From contig NZ_JAOXHL010000001.1 in NCBI RefSeq assembly GCF_025780085.1, forward strand, positions 1-64,000: DNA of 64,000 nucleotides, read 5' to 3'. The position numbers were made by a program, and so were the translations under genes. Positions 32,701 to 43,800 of this stretch are shown piece after piece (positions within the stretch are counted from its first letter, which is position 1; every line of letters starts with the position of its first letter). The notes under the pieces were generated by a model that was given only the letters and a program-made list of their open reading frames with translations, was not told the DNA's origin and searched no databases. Origin of the DNA: Ureaplasma miroungigenitalium (GTDB lineage: Bacteria; Bacillota_I; Bacilli_A; Mycoplasmatales; Mycoplasmoidaceae).

Positions 32701-35700
32701 AGACCATATTAATTAAATGGTCATTAATAACTGGATCTTTGAATATTAAACCAACTATATCACTAATTCCTTGTTGTAAATCCGTGCTATTGATTTTAAT
32801 TAATGTTGTTAATAGATTTGATCAATGATTGTATTCATTAAACTCTTCGTTGAAATCGATAAAATTGGCAATAACGTTTGTTAATAATTTACTTAATGTT
32901 GGTGAAGGGATTAATTTTTTTGACCCCAAATCAACAACCTTGAATAAATCGTTTCGAATTTTCTTTAAAAGGGGGTCATTTTGTTTTAGTAAAAAATCAC
33001 CAAAACGGTTAATAACATAATTAATTACTAATTTAATTAAATTGTCACTTTCTGGAGTTTCAAACAACGTTTTAATGATTGAAATTAAAACAGTTTTTAA
33101 ATGGTTTTTTTGGTCTGGAGTAAAATTCTTTTGTTTTAAACCGCCAATAAATTGGTCTAAGAAGTTATTTACTTCGAATTTATCTGATTTAAAGATTTTA
33201 ATAATAAGAGGTATTAGCCCATTATTTAAGGCGTTATGAACCACTTTTGAACTTAAAATAGTAATTAATGCTTTTTCAAACTCTTGCGCACTAATATCCT
33301 CTTGGCTTAAGATAGCAAAAAGATCATTAACTAAATCAGCTAAATCGATTTTAAAAATATTAAAATCATCTTCCACTGGTTGTTTTTTTGTAGATTGGAA
33401 AACTTTGTTGTAAAATAGGGGATCAGTTAAGGTATTAAAAATATTTGTACTTAGTTTTTCAAAACTAGCTAATGATGTTAAACGTGCCAAAACCTTAGCA
33501 AGAATGGTTTGCACATGTTCATTTGTTAATATATCACCAAAATCATGATTAAAAGTGAATTTAATGGTATCTAAAATCGCTTGCCGACTAGTTTCGTTTT
33601 CTACTAGTTGTTTAGCCAAAGCGTTGACATTGTCAGCAATTTGAGTTTTATTGTTTTTAACTAAAGTAGCTAAAAGTTGTCCTAAATCTTCATAGTTGTA
33701 ATAAATTGATGTGTGGTCAAATAAATCATCGACTAAAACATCAATGATATTGTTTAAATGATTGCTGCTTTGAATTTGTTTTAAAATTGCATCTAAAGCT
33801 GTTTTAATTTCTTGAGCGTGTTCATTTTCTTTAAAGTTAGCTTGTACTAACATCTTTGTCACTAACTCTGAACCTAAAAAGTGTTTTAAAACAGCTTTAA
33901 TAATCAATTTAGTTTCGTTTACATTTTGGATGAAGACAGGAGAAGTTAATAAAGCTTTTAGTGCACGCACTAGACTTTTCGGATGGAATAAATTGTTTTT
34001 AAAGGCCTCAATAAAATCTTGGTAGCTAAGATCATAATTAGGATTAGCTGCCGCCTTTTCATCAATTTCTTCTTGGATGCCTACGAAAATATCGTCTAAA
34101 ATTTGATTTTCAGTAAATAATTTAGCTAATTTAAAAAAGTTTGTATGTCCTTGAACGTCCTTGTGACTTAAAAACTCTGTTTTAGCTGCCACATCTTCCA
34201 TTTTCATGCTTTTTAAAACATCTTGGAAAAAACCAAGCATTTGATCAATAATTTCAGCATGTGATAAAACTCATGTTTTAACTACTAATGCAGTTTTGTT
34301 TTTATATTTTAAACCTTGTTGATTGATCAAATCATTTTCGTTATTGGTTTTTGTTCATAATCCACTGTTGTTATTACCTACGATAAGATCAATAATAGCT
34401 TTGTTTGAATAATCACTAAAAAATAATTGTTGATTAAATTTCTTAGCATCGCTCTCAATATATTCGTCTGTTCAATCCTCAATATCATGTGGGTCAAATT
34501 TAACTGTTGATGTATTGATAGCTAATTTTAAAAGGATGTCTTGTGCCATCTTTTTATAACCTAATTCAGTTGGGTGAATATCAAATAATGATCGAGTGAA
34601 AACGCTTTTATTCTTATGTCATACATCGTGGTCAAAAACACTGATGTAATTAACTTGAGTATTTTGTGCAGCTTGAGCTATAGCGTTGTTTAATCCGTTT
34701 AACAAAAAGTCAGAGAAAATTTGGTTATCTTGATCTTTGACATTTAAAAGTTTATTAAAAATCGATTCTCAACGAAGCATTGGTTTTGGATAACCAATTA
34801 AGTTAATTTTTAATTCGGGATTAATCTTTTGTAAAATTTTAACCAACTTTGTTAAATTAGTTGTTAAAGTTGCTAACTCTTGAATAAATAATGGTTGGTA
34901 TTTAGCAAAAATGCTTACAATTTGACTTGGTTCAGCCATAACCTCTTTCATCATACTTGTAAAGTTATTGCTTAAAATGAAATCATTCGCCCCTAAAGTT
35001 AGAGTGATGAAGTTAGCTTCTTTAATTTTAGTTGTTAATTTTTTTGTAGCTTGTTCTACTTCTTCAGCACTTAAAATTTCGTCATTAAATATTTTTGGAT
35101 CAAAATATTTCAATAAACGATTTTTATATTTGGCGTGATCATTTTGATCTAAAGCGTAACCGAAACGCAAGTGGTTACTTTCAACTCCACGCACATATTC
35201 ATTATCACGATCATTAAGTAGATAAAGTCATGACGCAACTGTTGAACCAGTAATAGCAGCATTGTCATAGCTAGCTACTACTTTCGGGTTTAAACGTTGA
35301 ATATAGTCGATTAAAAATGCTGGATATGATAAACCACTAATCTTATTATCAACTAATTCTCCAGCTAAATCACAAGCTAAAGTATCATTAAAACCAGCTG
35401 TGATAGAGTCACCTAAAGCTAAATAATTAAGTTTTTGCTTTGGCAATTCTAGCGTTTGTAAACTAGCAGCAGGTTTGATTCCCTTTTGATTATTATTTGG
35501 TTTTAAATCATCCACATTGTCGTCCTCACCAATTTGTTCGATTATATCTTTTTTATTTTTTCCTAATTGGTCTTTCTCTTTTTCAACATTTTTCTTATTC
35601 TCGTCAATAGAGGGTTGTTTATTGTCTTTATTAGTTTTCGAACAACTCGCCGCAGCAGCTACAAGTGATGTCGCAGTCAGGCTTATTGTCAATCCTAAGG

Positions 35701-35725
35701 AAACAATTTTCTTCTTTTTAGTCAT
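29696..35725 (-). CDS. Giant SGNH-hydrolase lipoprotein, N-terminal part up to frameshift
   Basis: 2,009-aa open frame, ATG 35725-35723 behind AAGGAGG. Signal peptide with lipobox AAASC (Cys28) predicts a surface lipoprotein. After a Lys/Asp/Asn linker comes a complete SGNH hydrolase: block I LALGDSITAGF (Ser near residue 108), block III TLGANDFI (GxND), block V FDIHPTELGY (catalytic Asp-x-x-His near residue 390). From about residue 480 onward there are long helical repeat modules with ELVKYDDLSVEDF-like signatures and Thr/Ser/Pro linkers. The frame ends at TAA 29698-29696, shortly after an A8 run; removing one A joins it to 29712-25672 for a protein near 3,350 residues. SGNH enzymes act on esters of lipids or sugars; the substrate is unknown. 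Confidence 0.8.
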
Positions 35726-35749
35726 TAGTTTGACCTCCTTATATTAGAG

Positions 35750-35786
35750 AAGTTGCGAACAACTTTAATATCTTATTATTTTAGCA
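35750..35786 (-). promoter_or_regulatory. Extended -10 promoter and UUCG hairpin leader of giant SGNH operon
   Basis: The minus strand has TGCTAAAAT (35786-35778), an extended -10 box, then AAGTTG-TTCG-CAACTT (35765-35750), a perfect 6-bp stem capped by a stable UUCG tetraloop, then the SD and ATG 35725. The hairpin would be near the 5' end of the mRNA and may stabilise it. Confidence 0.55.
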
Positions 35787-35900
35787 TAGTTTCAATTTTA
35801 AAAAAAAATTTTTAAAATACGCTCAATATATTATTCTAATATATTGGTCTTTACGTGATGGCTGATAGTCAAGTTTAAGGCGTTTATGAACCATGTTTGT

Positions 35901-35931
35901 ATAAAAAAAGAAGAGTTCATTACTCTTCTTA
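35901..35931 (-). terminator. Terminator after the nuclease operon
   Basis: AAGAAGAGT / ACTCTTCTT 9-bp stem followed by T7 on the minus strand, just after the nuclease gene. Confidence 0.85.
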
Positions 35932-35947
35932 AAATAGCTTAGATTGA

Positions 35948-37468
35948 TTACTTTCGGCGAGTTTCTTTGCTTATATCATCATGGTCAATATACATATCAA
36001 AAAAGACAGGTGCATGATCACTTGTAGTTTTTCGTACTAGAAATTCCACAAACTTAACCACTTGATCTCTATCCTCTTTTTTCATCGTTTTTCTAATTTG
36101 TGGATCATCAAATTGTTTTCATTTAGCCATTAAAGTCGCTTTTTGTTCATCTGTATATCTAGCCTTAACTTTTTTACCATTCGGCTTTTTAATTATCCAT
36201 TCATTTAACACTTGCATACGAATTTCATCTGTTACAATGTTATAAATAGGATTCCCGATTTGTCATAAATCAAACATTTTAGCATTTTCAAAAATAGGTT
36301 GTTCGGCGTTATTTAAACTTTGGTAATCAGTTCTTAAAAATAACTTGTCATAAGCTGAAGTATATTTTGAAAAACTAACACCCAGAGATGTTTTTAAGGA
36401 AGCTGATAAAAGACTTCGATAATTAAGTGGAGACTTGCTCAAAGCCCCAAAAGCAATGTTAAAATTTTTACCTTTAACATTTGTATCACCAGTTAAAATG
36501 AGGTCTTCATTTTGTCCATCAAATTTGTCAAATAAACGCATGACAGTGGATAGATGATAAGCTTCATTCAACTCTTTTGTACCGTTCTTGTATGCGTATT
36601 TATAATCTTGTTTTCTTGCAGCTTTGTTTTTAGAATCACCCGGAGAATCAAGGTGGACAGCCAAAATAGAAAAATCATTTTCACGTTTTTTATCAATTAA
36701 AGTGATACCATATGGTGTTCGTGAATAAGTGATTTTTGTAGCTTTTTGTTTTGCGTGATCAGCGGGATTAGCTGATAAAATAACTTGGTCCAATTCATAA
36801 GGCGTGTTAGTTTTTTTATCTTTAAGAAAATAAAATTCCTGTTTAACATCAAATACATTTTTTCGATAAATAAAAGCTACTCGTTCTTTTTGAGTTGCAA
36901 ACTTAGGACTATATAGTTCGTCACTAAGGATATACGTGTAAGGATTAGTTGGATTTAATGTGTTTAATGAATCAATAATTTTGGTAACCGCTTGATCTTG
37001 CACGTTGTATGCATTAATCTCTGTTAATGCTATAACGTCCAAATTTAAATAGTTAATTGTTTTAGCTAAAAGTAAGTTTTTTAATTCATTTGTGCCACCC
37101 TGATTTAACACATTTCAGTGGCCAATTCGTCAATAATTGGGATTTTTACTTAAACGTTTTGCTGCGTCAAGTGACGGCATCGGTCCTTGATCATCTGTGA
37201 TGATCGTAGATTCATCCTGTGAATCATCTTCATCCTCATCAACTATTTCGTCTTCATTTTCAATTGATATGTCTTGATCGTCGATTTGGTTAGATTGATC
37301 ACCGTCGTTAATATCGTTATTGTTTACTTGGGCATTATTTGTTTGCTCTTTCGGTTTTTTAGTCAAAAAACAACTAGTAGCTAAGGTGAGTGGTAAAGCA
37401 CACGTTAGTCCTAATCCTATACTTAATAAAACTTTTTTATTGAGTCGTTTTTTCAGTCGTTTCAGCAT
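35948..37468 (-). CDS. Surface lipoprotein nuclease, EEP superfamily (MnuA-like)
   Basis: 506-aa protein, ATG 37468-37466 behind GAGGGGG. Signal peptide with lipobox ATSC (Cys33), then a very acidic Asp/Glu/Asn linker (about residues 40-95). The catalytic part shows the endonuclease/exonuclease/phosphatase pattern in order: GHWNVLNQGG, ALTEIN (metal-binding Glu, near residue 147), VHLDSPG (near 271), LTGDTN (near 325), and TSDHAPVFF (near 484). Mycoplasma MnuA is a membrane nuclease that degrades host nucleic acid for nucleotide uptake; that role is likely here. It is last of a minus-strand set of overlapping genes and its start overlaps a small membrane protein gene by 32 nt. UGA codons are Trp. 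Confidence 0.88.
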
Positions 37469-37616
37469 TTTTTTTGTCCCCCTCTTTAGTGTCTTTTTTA
37501 CGAGTGGATTTGTTCATTAAAACAGCAGCAGTTGTAATGGTAGCAATGAACATGGAAGCAACTAAAACACCCGTCACAATGCTAACAATTTTCTTTGTAT
37601 TAATTGTCTTCGACAT
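37437..37616 (-). CDS. 59-residue single-pass membrane protein overlapping the nuclease gene
   Basis: ATG 37616-37614 opens a 59-codon frame: seven basic/polar residues, a hydrophobic helix (IVSIVTGVLVASMFIATITT), then a Lys/Thr/Glu-rich tail. It overlaps the upstream MTAN gene by 17 nt and the downstream nuclease by 32 nt, both in other frames, so it is probably translated by coupling. No family is recognised. Its place suggests a helper of the nuclease or nucleoside uptake, but this is only context. Confidence 0.6.
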   Translation of the reverse strand: MSKTINTKKIVSIVTGVLVASMFIATITTAAVLMNKSTRKKDTKEGDKKNAETTEKTTQ

Positions 37617-38289
37617 AATTGTCTACCGTTTCGATAATTGCTAGTAATTTGTCTTGGAAGAAAGTGTTAATAGCATGCAGATTTTCTTGATGTGATTGAC
37701 TAGTTTTTTGGCAAGTAATCAATGAATCAGAGACACATTTAATACTAATTCATTCAATAAAATGAGCGTGTGCCACATGCGCAATCGCTGCTAACTCCAT
37801 ATCAATTAAACTCGGTTTAATAGACTTGATTAGGGCATGTTGTTCATGATCGACAAACATATCACTACTTGCACAAGGTAATTCAGTTGTTTGCAATAAT
37901 TGAGCTAATTGATAGCTTAAATTTTTATGTGGCAAGAAGTTAACTGGCTTGCGTGGAATTTGGTTTTTTTCATATCCAAAAGCAGTTAAATCCACATTCA
38001 TATATTGAGCACTATTAACAACGTATGGCTTTAATACTTTAGCATCTGGGTGATTTGTACCGCAACTGCCCAAATTGATAATAAAACTAACATCAAAATG
38101 GTCTATTAATGCTGTTGTGGCCATTGCAGCATTAACTAAACCAACATCTGAAAAAACTAATACAAATTCTTTACTTTGCATTTTAAAAACGTAGTAATTT
38201 GTATTATTAAAACGTTTAATTTTGTAGTGACTATTATTTGCTAAAAAGTAACTAATTTCATCTTGTAATGCGACAATTAATCCAATCAT
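37600..38289 (-). CDS. mtnN: 5'-methylthioadenosine/S-adenosylhomocysteine nucleosidase
   Basis: 229-aa protein, the usual length for MTAN. It starts MIGLIVALQDE (acidic residue at the position of the E. coli Glu12 general acid), has NLGSCG in the core, LIDMELAA (the ME pair that binds ribose hydroxyls) and KCVSDS with the catalytic Asp. It cleaves MTA, SAH and 5'-deoxyadenosine to adenine and thioribose, removing inhibitors of methylation and giving adenine for salvage. ATG overlaps the stop of nadD-yqeK (TAATG). UGA near residue 181 is Trp. Confidence 0.93.
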
Positions 38290-39557
38290 TATTTTTGACT
38301 CTTTTCTTTTGCACCATAATTGATGACTTGTAAAAATTCGTTGTTTGGTAATTTTATTTTACCAAAACATTGATCTTGATATTGATCTATTTCTTCAAAG
38401 ACTTGATCTAAATCTGTGTAAACTAATGATCTTAAAGCATGTAAATTAGGATGATCATCAATTGTTCTGTGTGGTTCAATTTTATCTGCGACAAATAAAA
38501 CTTTATCAAGTAAAGTTAAATTATCTGTGTATAAATGCGGCTTTGTATGGCGGATTATAGCGTCTAGAATTTCATAATCAGTGAAATGATATTGAAAATA
38601 TAATAAAAAAGCAGCATTTGAGCCGTGTTTAATGGTTCATGGTAGTTCAGTTAAATCAGCTGAATAAGTCGCATAAAAATCATTCGTCATTTTTTCGTTT
38701 AACGGTTTTAAAAGATCATGATACAATCCAGCTACATACGCTCGACGTGTTTGCAAGGGATCATATTTTTGCATAATTTCTGCACATAATTTAGCCACAG
38801 CAAACGAGTGTTTAATACGTTTATAATCAATTTCAGTTACATTTTTTTTCGTTTTAACAACATGTTTTTCTAGCAAAAAAACACCATATAAACCGTTGTT
38901 TAATAAGTAATCAAATGCTTCTTTATCCATTTGATCAACTCAATTAAATGATGTTTTGATGGCACTAGATGATACAGCGTTGTATTTCAAATCATACAGT
39001 GGAATGTTGACATTATCTAACAAGTAATTTTCACAAGAACACGCGTTTTTGCATTGCTGATTAACACATAAACCTAGACGTTTAAAACCAATAATTTTTG
39101 TTTGTGATAATAGCGTTTGGTATTTTCTTCATGTGGTAAAACTAATTAAATTATCAGTTCCCATAATTAAATAGAACTGAGCACATGGGTACTGTTGTTG
39201 ATAAATTTCAAGAATTTCATGACTATAAATCTGCGTTTTTTTAAGATTAGCTAAATTAATTTCACAATCAGATAAAAAAACATTTTTTAAATCTTTGATT
39301 TGCATTTTAATCATTGCACAACGATCTTCATAGCTCGCTAGCACATTTTTTTGTGTAGCAATTAAATCGTCGCAATCGTATGGTTTTTGTGTAAATTTAT
39401 TAGCAGCTAAAATTAAATGAACTGGTGTTTCTGAGCCTAACAATTCTTGTGTTTTCTGAATCATTTCCTTGTGAGCATAATGAAACATATCGAATGCACC
39501 AAAATAAAGTACAATCGATTTTATTTGTTTATTAATAATCCTCTTAGATGATCGCAT
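38289..39557 (-). CDS. nadD: NadD-YqeK fusion: nicotinate-nucleotide adenylyltransferase plus HD hydrolase
   Basis: 422-aa protein with two domains. Residues 1 to about 200 are a nucleotidyltransferase: VLYFGAFDMFHYAH (HxGH motif here HYAH), YLIMGTDNL, and AVSSSAIKTSF (the ISSTxxR-type motif), making deamido-NAD from nicotinate mononucleotide. Residues about 210-420 are an HD domain (KHSFAVAKLC, AGLYHDLLKP, FVADKIEPHR) like YqeK, a diadenosine tetraphosphate hydrolase. The fusion is common in mycoplasmas; in Bacillus the two genes are neighbours and also follow yqeH, the same order as here. Start overlaps the yqeH end by 14 nt. Confidence 0.92.
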
Positions 39558-40629
39558 GTGAGCTTAATTTTACTCCTACATCTTCATGAACAGAAACGCT
39601 AACTTCACGCGCTTCACTATTAATTGAAATTAACCCAAGTCCAGCAATATTGATATTGTGTTTTTTATTATGATCCAAAACGAACGTGTGTGTTTTTCAA
39701 CGAATATTTTCTTGAGCATAATGAACTTTTAATTCTTTATCTAAAAGCTCGTTGGCTAGATTTTTTTGAATATATTTTGTTTGCATACGCTTGAAACCAA
39801 CATCTGCATTAACATAAAAACTGAAATTCGTTTGTGCGCCACCCAAATATGAAACATAAACTAATTTATTCAACATAATAGTTTGTTGAGGTGCTAAATA
39901 AAAATTACGAACCAGTGATTTTTTAAATACAACTTTACTATTATCTTTGTTATTCACATAATTTAATATGTTTTCCGGGAATAAAACCCCAGGAGTATCT
40001 AAGACAATATTGTTACGAATTTTAATTTTTAAAATATTAGTTGATGTATTGATAAAAGAACTGGTCGTTAAAACCGGGGGTAATTTATTAATCATTAATA
40101 AACCATTGATTAATGATGATTTACCGACATTTGTTCGTCCAAAAAAGATTGATTTTTTCCGTTTATCTGTTTGCATTTGAACAATTTCATTTAAATTCTT
40201 TAAACTTGAATTTGATTTAATTGAGCAAAATAAAATATGAGGACGTTTAAAGCCATGTTCTTCTAATATAGCTACAATATTTTCTTTAACTAATGTTGCA
40301 TTATAGCTTTTTGGCAATAAATCAATCTTGTTAATTACAAAAGTAATTTGTGATTGATAAGGTACTAATTCATCAATAATTGTGTGTTCTAAATCAAAAA
40401 TATCTAAAACCATCATAATATGTAGATTTGTAAAATCAATATCTTTTAAGACGTCATTAATTTTTTGATCTATTTTAATAAAGTCTTCTTTTACGTTGTA
40501 ATTTTTAATTTTAAAACAACGTTGGCATAGATTTGTATCAGAATCTAAGGGTTTTGGAGTATAGCCAGGTTGGTTTAGTTCGTTTGTTAAGAAACTACCG
40601 CAACCTTTACATTTTTTATTGGTGTTCAT
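39544..40629 (-). CDS. yqeH: Circularly permuted GTPase YqeH, 30S assembly factor
   Basis: 361-aa protein. N-terminal zinc finger CKGCG...CQRCF, then GTPase motifs in permuted order: G4 NKIDLLP, then G1 GRTNVGKSSL, then G3 DTPG, and a C-terminal domain. This order is diagnostic for YqeH. It acts in maturation of the small ribosomal subunit. ATG 40629 is behind AGAGAAC. UGA near the C-terminus is Trp. It is the first of the tightly overlapping genes yqeH, nadD-yqeK, mtnN, the 59-aa gene and the nuclease. Confidence 0.95.
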
Positions 40630-40676
40630 AATTGTTCTCTTTTTTAAAGTATATTATTTAATTATAATAGGAATAC

Positions 40677-41579
40677 CTATTCATTTGATTCTTTAAAATC
40701 TCATCATTCCTGATTGCGAATCATTTCGATTTCCTCTTTATATGGAGGTAATTCACTATTTTTTGGTCCATATCATGGTGTTTCAAGAATCTTAGGTATA
40801 TTGTTTAATGTTGGATGATAAATAATATAAAGTAAATTGTTAAAACCAATTTTACCATAACCTAAATTCTCGTGGCGATCCTTGTGACTACCCAGAATAT
40901 TTTTAGAGTCATTAATATGTAAAACTTTGATGTATTCTAATCCAATCAATTGGTCGAAACGTTCTAAATAAGCGTCAAAAGAACTGCGCGTTAAATCAAT
41001 ACCACTATCGAACATGTGGCATGTATCTAAACAAACTCCTATATTTTTTTTCGATTTTATTTGACTGATAATTGTCGCTAATTCTGTGATATCAGCTCCA
41101 ATTTCACTACCTTTACCAGCCATAGTTTCTAAACAAATACAAACGTTTGTATCTATGGTTTTAAAAATCTCGTTTAGCATATTTATTAATAATTCTAAAC
41201 CAATTTCTAAACGTTGATTTAGACGTGAACCCGGGTGTAAAACTATCTTGTTAATCCCCAATGCTTCGGTTCTTTGAATTTCTTTGATTAAAAATTCTTT
41301 AGCTAATTCACGTACCTCAGGTTTTGATGAGCATGGGTTAATGATATAAGGGGCATGCACAATTATGTTATCTAACGCTATCTTGTTTTGTTTCAACAAA
41401 TCATGTGCTTCTGCTACTTTTAATTTGTCAATACTAATTCGGCGTGTATTTTGCGGTGCTCCAGTATATATCATAAATGTATTACTCTTGTACTCCAGTG
41501 CCTCACGCACTGCGCCTAGAAAATAGTCATTCGCCTTCATACTAACATGACTGCCAATTATTAAGTTATATGTATTCAT
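40677..41579 (-). CDS. nfo: Endonuclease IV (AP endonuclease)
   Basis: 300-aa TIM-barrel protein with the Nfo metal-site motifs in order: GSHVSM, VHAPYIIN, VLHPGS, CLETMAGKG, GVCLDTCHMFDSGID, VLHINDSK, GSHKDRHENLGYG. It cuts DNA at abasic sites in base-excision repair. ATG 41579 behind AAAGGATC. The C-terminus is read through two adjacent UGA (Trp-Trp) to TAG 40679-40677. It lies 47 nt ahead of yqeH and may be in the same transcript. Confidence 0.97.
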
Positions 41580-41739
41580 TTAATCACGATCCTTTGTATC
41601 AATATTATAATATAAAAATTTTTAGAACATTAAAGAGATGCCCTTTAATAAATCAAGTAAAAAATTATTTAAAAAGACATTTTAAGTATGTATAAACACA
41701 AAAAACGTTTTGCCATAATTTAATTAGGAGTTGGTTTTT

Positions 41740-42021
41740 GTGTTTCAATACACCCTAAATTTATATAAAAAATATCATTTTTTTAGTGGCTATGTCATTA
41801 CTGATCCTAGTCAAATGTCTATATTAGAAGTACTAGCTTATATTTTAGAACCCCATAATCGGTGCTCTGCAAAAGTGTTGAGTTTTAAAATTAAGAGTCA
41901 GCAAAAGATTAATGATTTGCGCGCTGGTGATTTAATCATTGTTAAAGCAGAGTTAGTTAATTCGGTAGATAAAAAATTCTTTGTTTTAATTGATTACGAA
42001 AAATTAGAACTTGTTATCTAA
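41740..42021 (+). CDS. Small protein of unknown function (possible OB-fold)
   Basis: GTG 41740 is chosen (93 aa) because TAGGAG lies 10 nt upstream; the in-frame TTG at 41731 would sit directly on the SD. The product alternates short beta-strands (AKVLSFKIK, GDLIIVKAELVN, KFFVLIDYEKLELVI) around a Gly, as in small OB-fold nucleic-acid-binding proteins, but no motif confirms it. It is the first gene of the plus-strand run and diverges from nfo. Confidence 0.65.
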   Translation: MFQYTLNLYKKYHFFSGYVITDPSQMSILEVLAYILEPHNRCSAKVLSFKIKSQQKINDLRAGDLIIVKAELVNSVDKKFFVLIDYEKLELVI

Positions 42022-42074
42022 AAACATTCAGCATTAAAAATGTGCTTGTGATACAATAACATAATGGTGATATA

Positions 42075-42863
42075 ATGAATTTCTTAAAAGCAGTATGATG
42101 AATAATGTCTAGTCCATTTGTCTTTTTTTATGTAATTTGACAAATGCTTTTTGCTAAATTATTAGCAAATAAATACAAAAAGAATCCTGAGGAAGTCAGC
42201 GAAGCTGATCGATATAAAAAAGTGAGCAAAATTTTACATGCAATCATGTGAATTTTAAATGTTAAAGTTAAAGTGGAAAATGAACGTTTTTTAACAAATC
42301 GAAACATGTTTTATGTAGGTAATCATAAATCTAACATTGATGCATTAGCTCTCTTTTTAGCATTAGAAAAACATTCTTTACAAAACGTTACATTTGTAGC
42401 TAAAATTGAATTACAAAAATCTTTCTTTGCGCCTTTATTTGATTTAATTGATGTTGTATATGTTGATCGTAAAAATCTACGTCAAATTCTTGGTACAATG
42501 AAACAGCAAGAAAATTTACTAAAAGCTCGTTCTCGAGGACTAGCCGTTTTCCCTGAAACAAAACGTAATCATAGTGACGAATTTTTCGCATTCCAACCCG
42601 CAGCTTTAACTCCGGCCTATAATACCGCGAGTGCTATTCAACCATTTGTTATCGGTAATTCAATTAATACAATTGATCGATACGATAACAACAACAAACG
42701 TATGCGTCGTAATTTTGCAAAAGCTAAAAATATCTATGTGTCATTTTTAAAACCTTTCAATAGCTACGACTATGTGAATATTGACAAGCAAATTATTATG
42801 CGTAACATTGAGAAAAAAATTGTTGATGAATATACACGTTTAAAAAATGTTCATAATTTTTAA
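42075..42863 (+). CDS. plsC: 1-acyl-sn-glycerol-3-phosphate acyltransferase
   Basis: 262-aa protein. An N-terminal membrane helix (residues about 8-30) is followed by the acyltransferase signature NHKSNID (H-x4-D, His84/Asp89), VVYVDRKN, and VFPETKRN in place of the usual FPEGTRS. It adds the second acyl chain to make phosphatidic acid at the membrane. ATG 42075 behind GGTGAT. UGA codons in the N-terminal part are Trp. A terminator follows directly. Confidence 0.88.
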
Positions 42864-42864
42864 A

Positions 42865-42895
42865 AACAAGCACGTTTTTCGTGTTTGTTTTTTAT
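42865..42895 (+). terminator. Terminator of plsC
   Basis: AACAAGCACG / CGTGTTTGTT stem with T5 loop and T-run. Confidence 0.85.
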
Positions 42896-42960
42896 TATAA
42901 TTATCTTTTTATGTATATAATTATACACATATACAAATATATTTAAGAAAGCCTCTAATT

Positions 42961-43800
42961 ATGAATCATAACAATACAAACAAACGCTTATATTTACAAT
43001 TAGAAAGCTATGATGGACCATTGGATGTGCTTGTCGAATTAGTTCGAATGGGTCGTAAAAGTATTCAAGAATTAGATATTGTTGAATTGGCTAATCAATA
43101 TCAAAAATATGTTGACGCGAATATCGAAAGATTAGAAGATTTTGATACAATTAGCGATTATTTATTTTACGCTTCACATTTATTACGTTTGAAGATTTTG
43201 TCACTGTTACCAAACCCATCATTGTTAGAACGACAAAAATTAGAAGAGGATCGTGAAGATTTAATTCAACGATTAATTGAGTATTCAAATTACAAAAAAG
43301 CAGCTCATTTTTTACAAGATTGTTATCAATGACGTGCTAAAATGCATGATATTCCACAAAAAAATTATGATGATTTTATTGATGAAAACGCTCAATATAA
43401 ACCATTGCCTGACCAAATGCCTGTTAGTTTATTAAAAACATTGATGGATCAAGTAATTCTAGAATACGAATTAGCAAATACAACTGTGGATTTATCTTTT
43501 AAAAATCCGGATTACAAAGTGTATGATGTTATGATCAATTTGGTTAATTACCTAAAAAATCAACCATCCTATACAGGGAACCTTTTCGATTTTTTTATGG
43601 TCCAACCAAAAATTAATAAAAATCGTCGTTTCTTAGTAACTAGTTTATTGGTTATTCTGACTTTAATTTATAAAGAAAAACTGTCTTTAAAAACCAATGA
43701 AATTGATCAAATAGAAGTTGTCATAATTGATTTAGATCCTAACCTAAACAATCTTTTTACTGACGAACAAACAACAAAGATAGGAGAAACTCATGAGTAA
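42961..43800 (+). CDS. scpA: Segregation and condensation protein A (kleisin)
   Basis: 279-aa protein with the ScpA N-terminus: LQLESYDGPLDVLVELVR, then IQELDIVELANQY, and FLFYASHLLRLKILSLLP, the kleisin N-domain that binds the SMC neck; the C-terminal ~80 residues form the winged helix that binds the SMC head. With SMC and ScpB it forms condensin for chromosome compaction and segregation. The SD is weak. UGA 43330-43332 is Trp. Its stop overlaps the scpB start by 8 nt. Confidence 0.93.
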
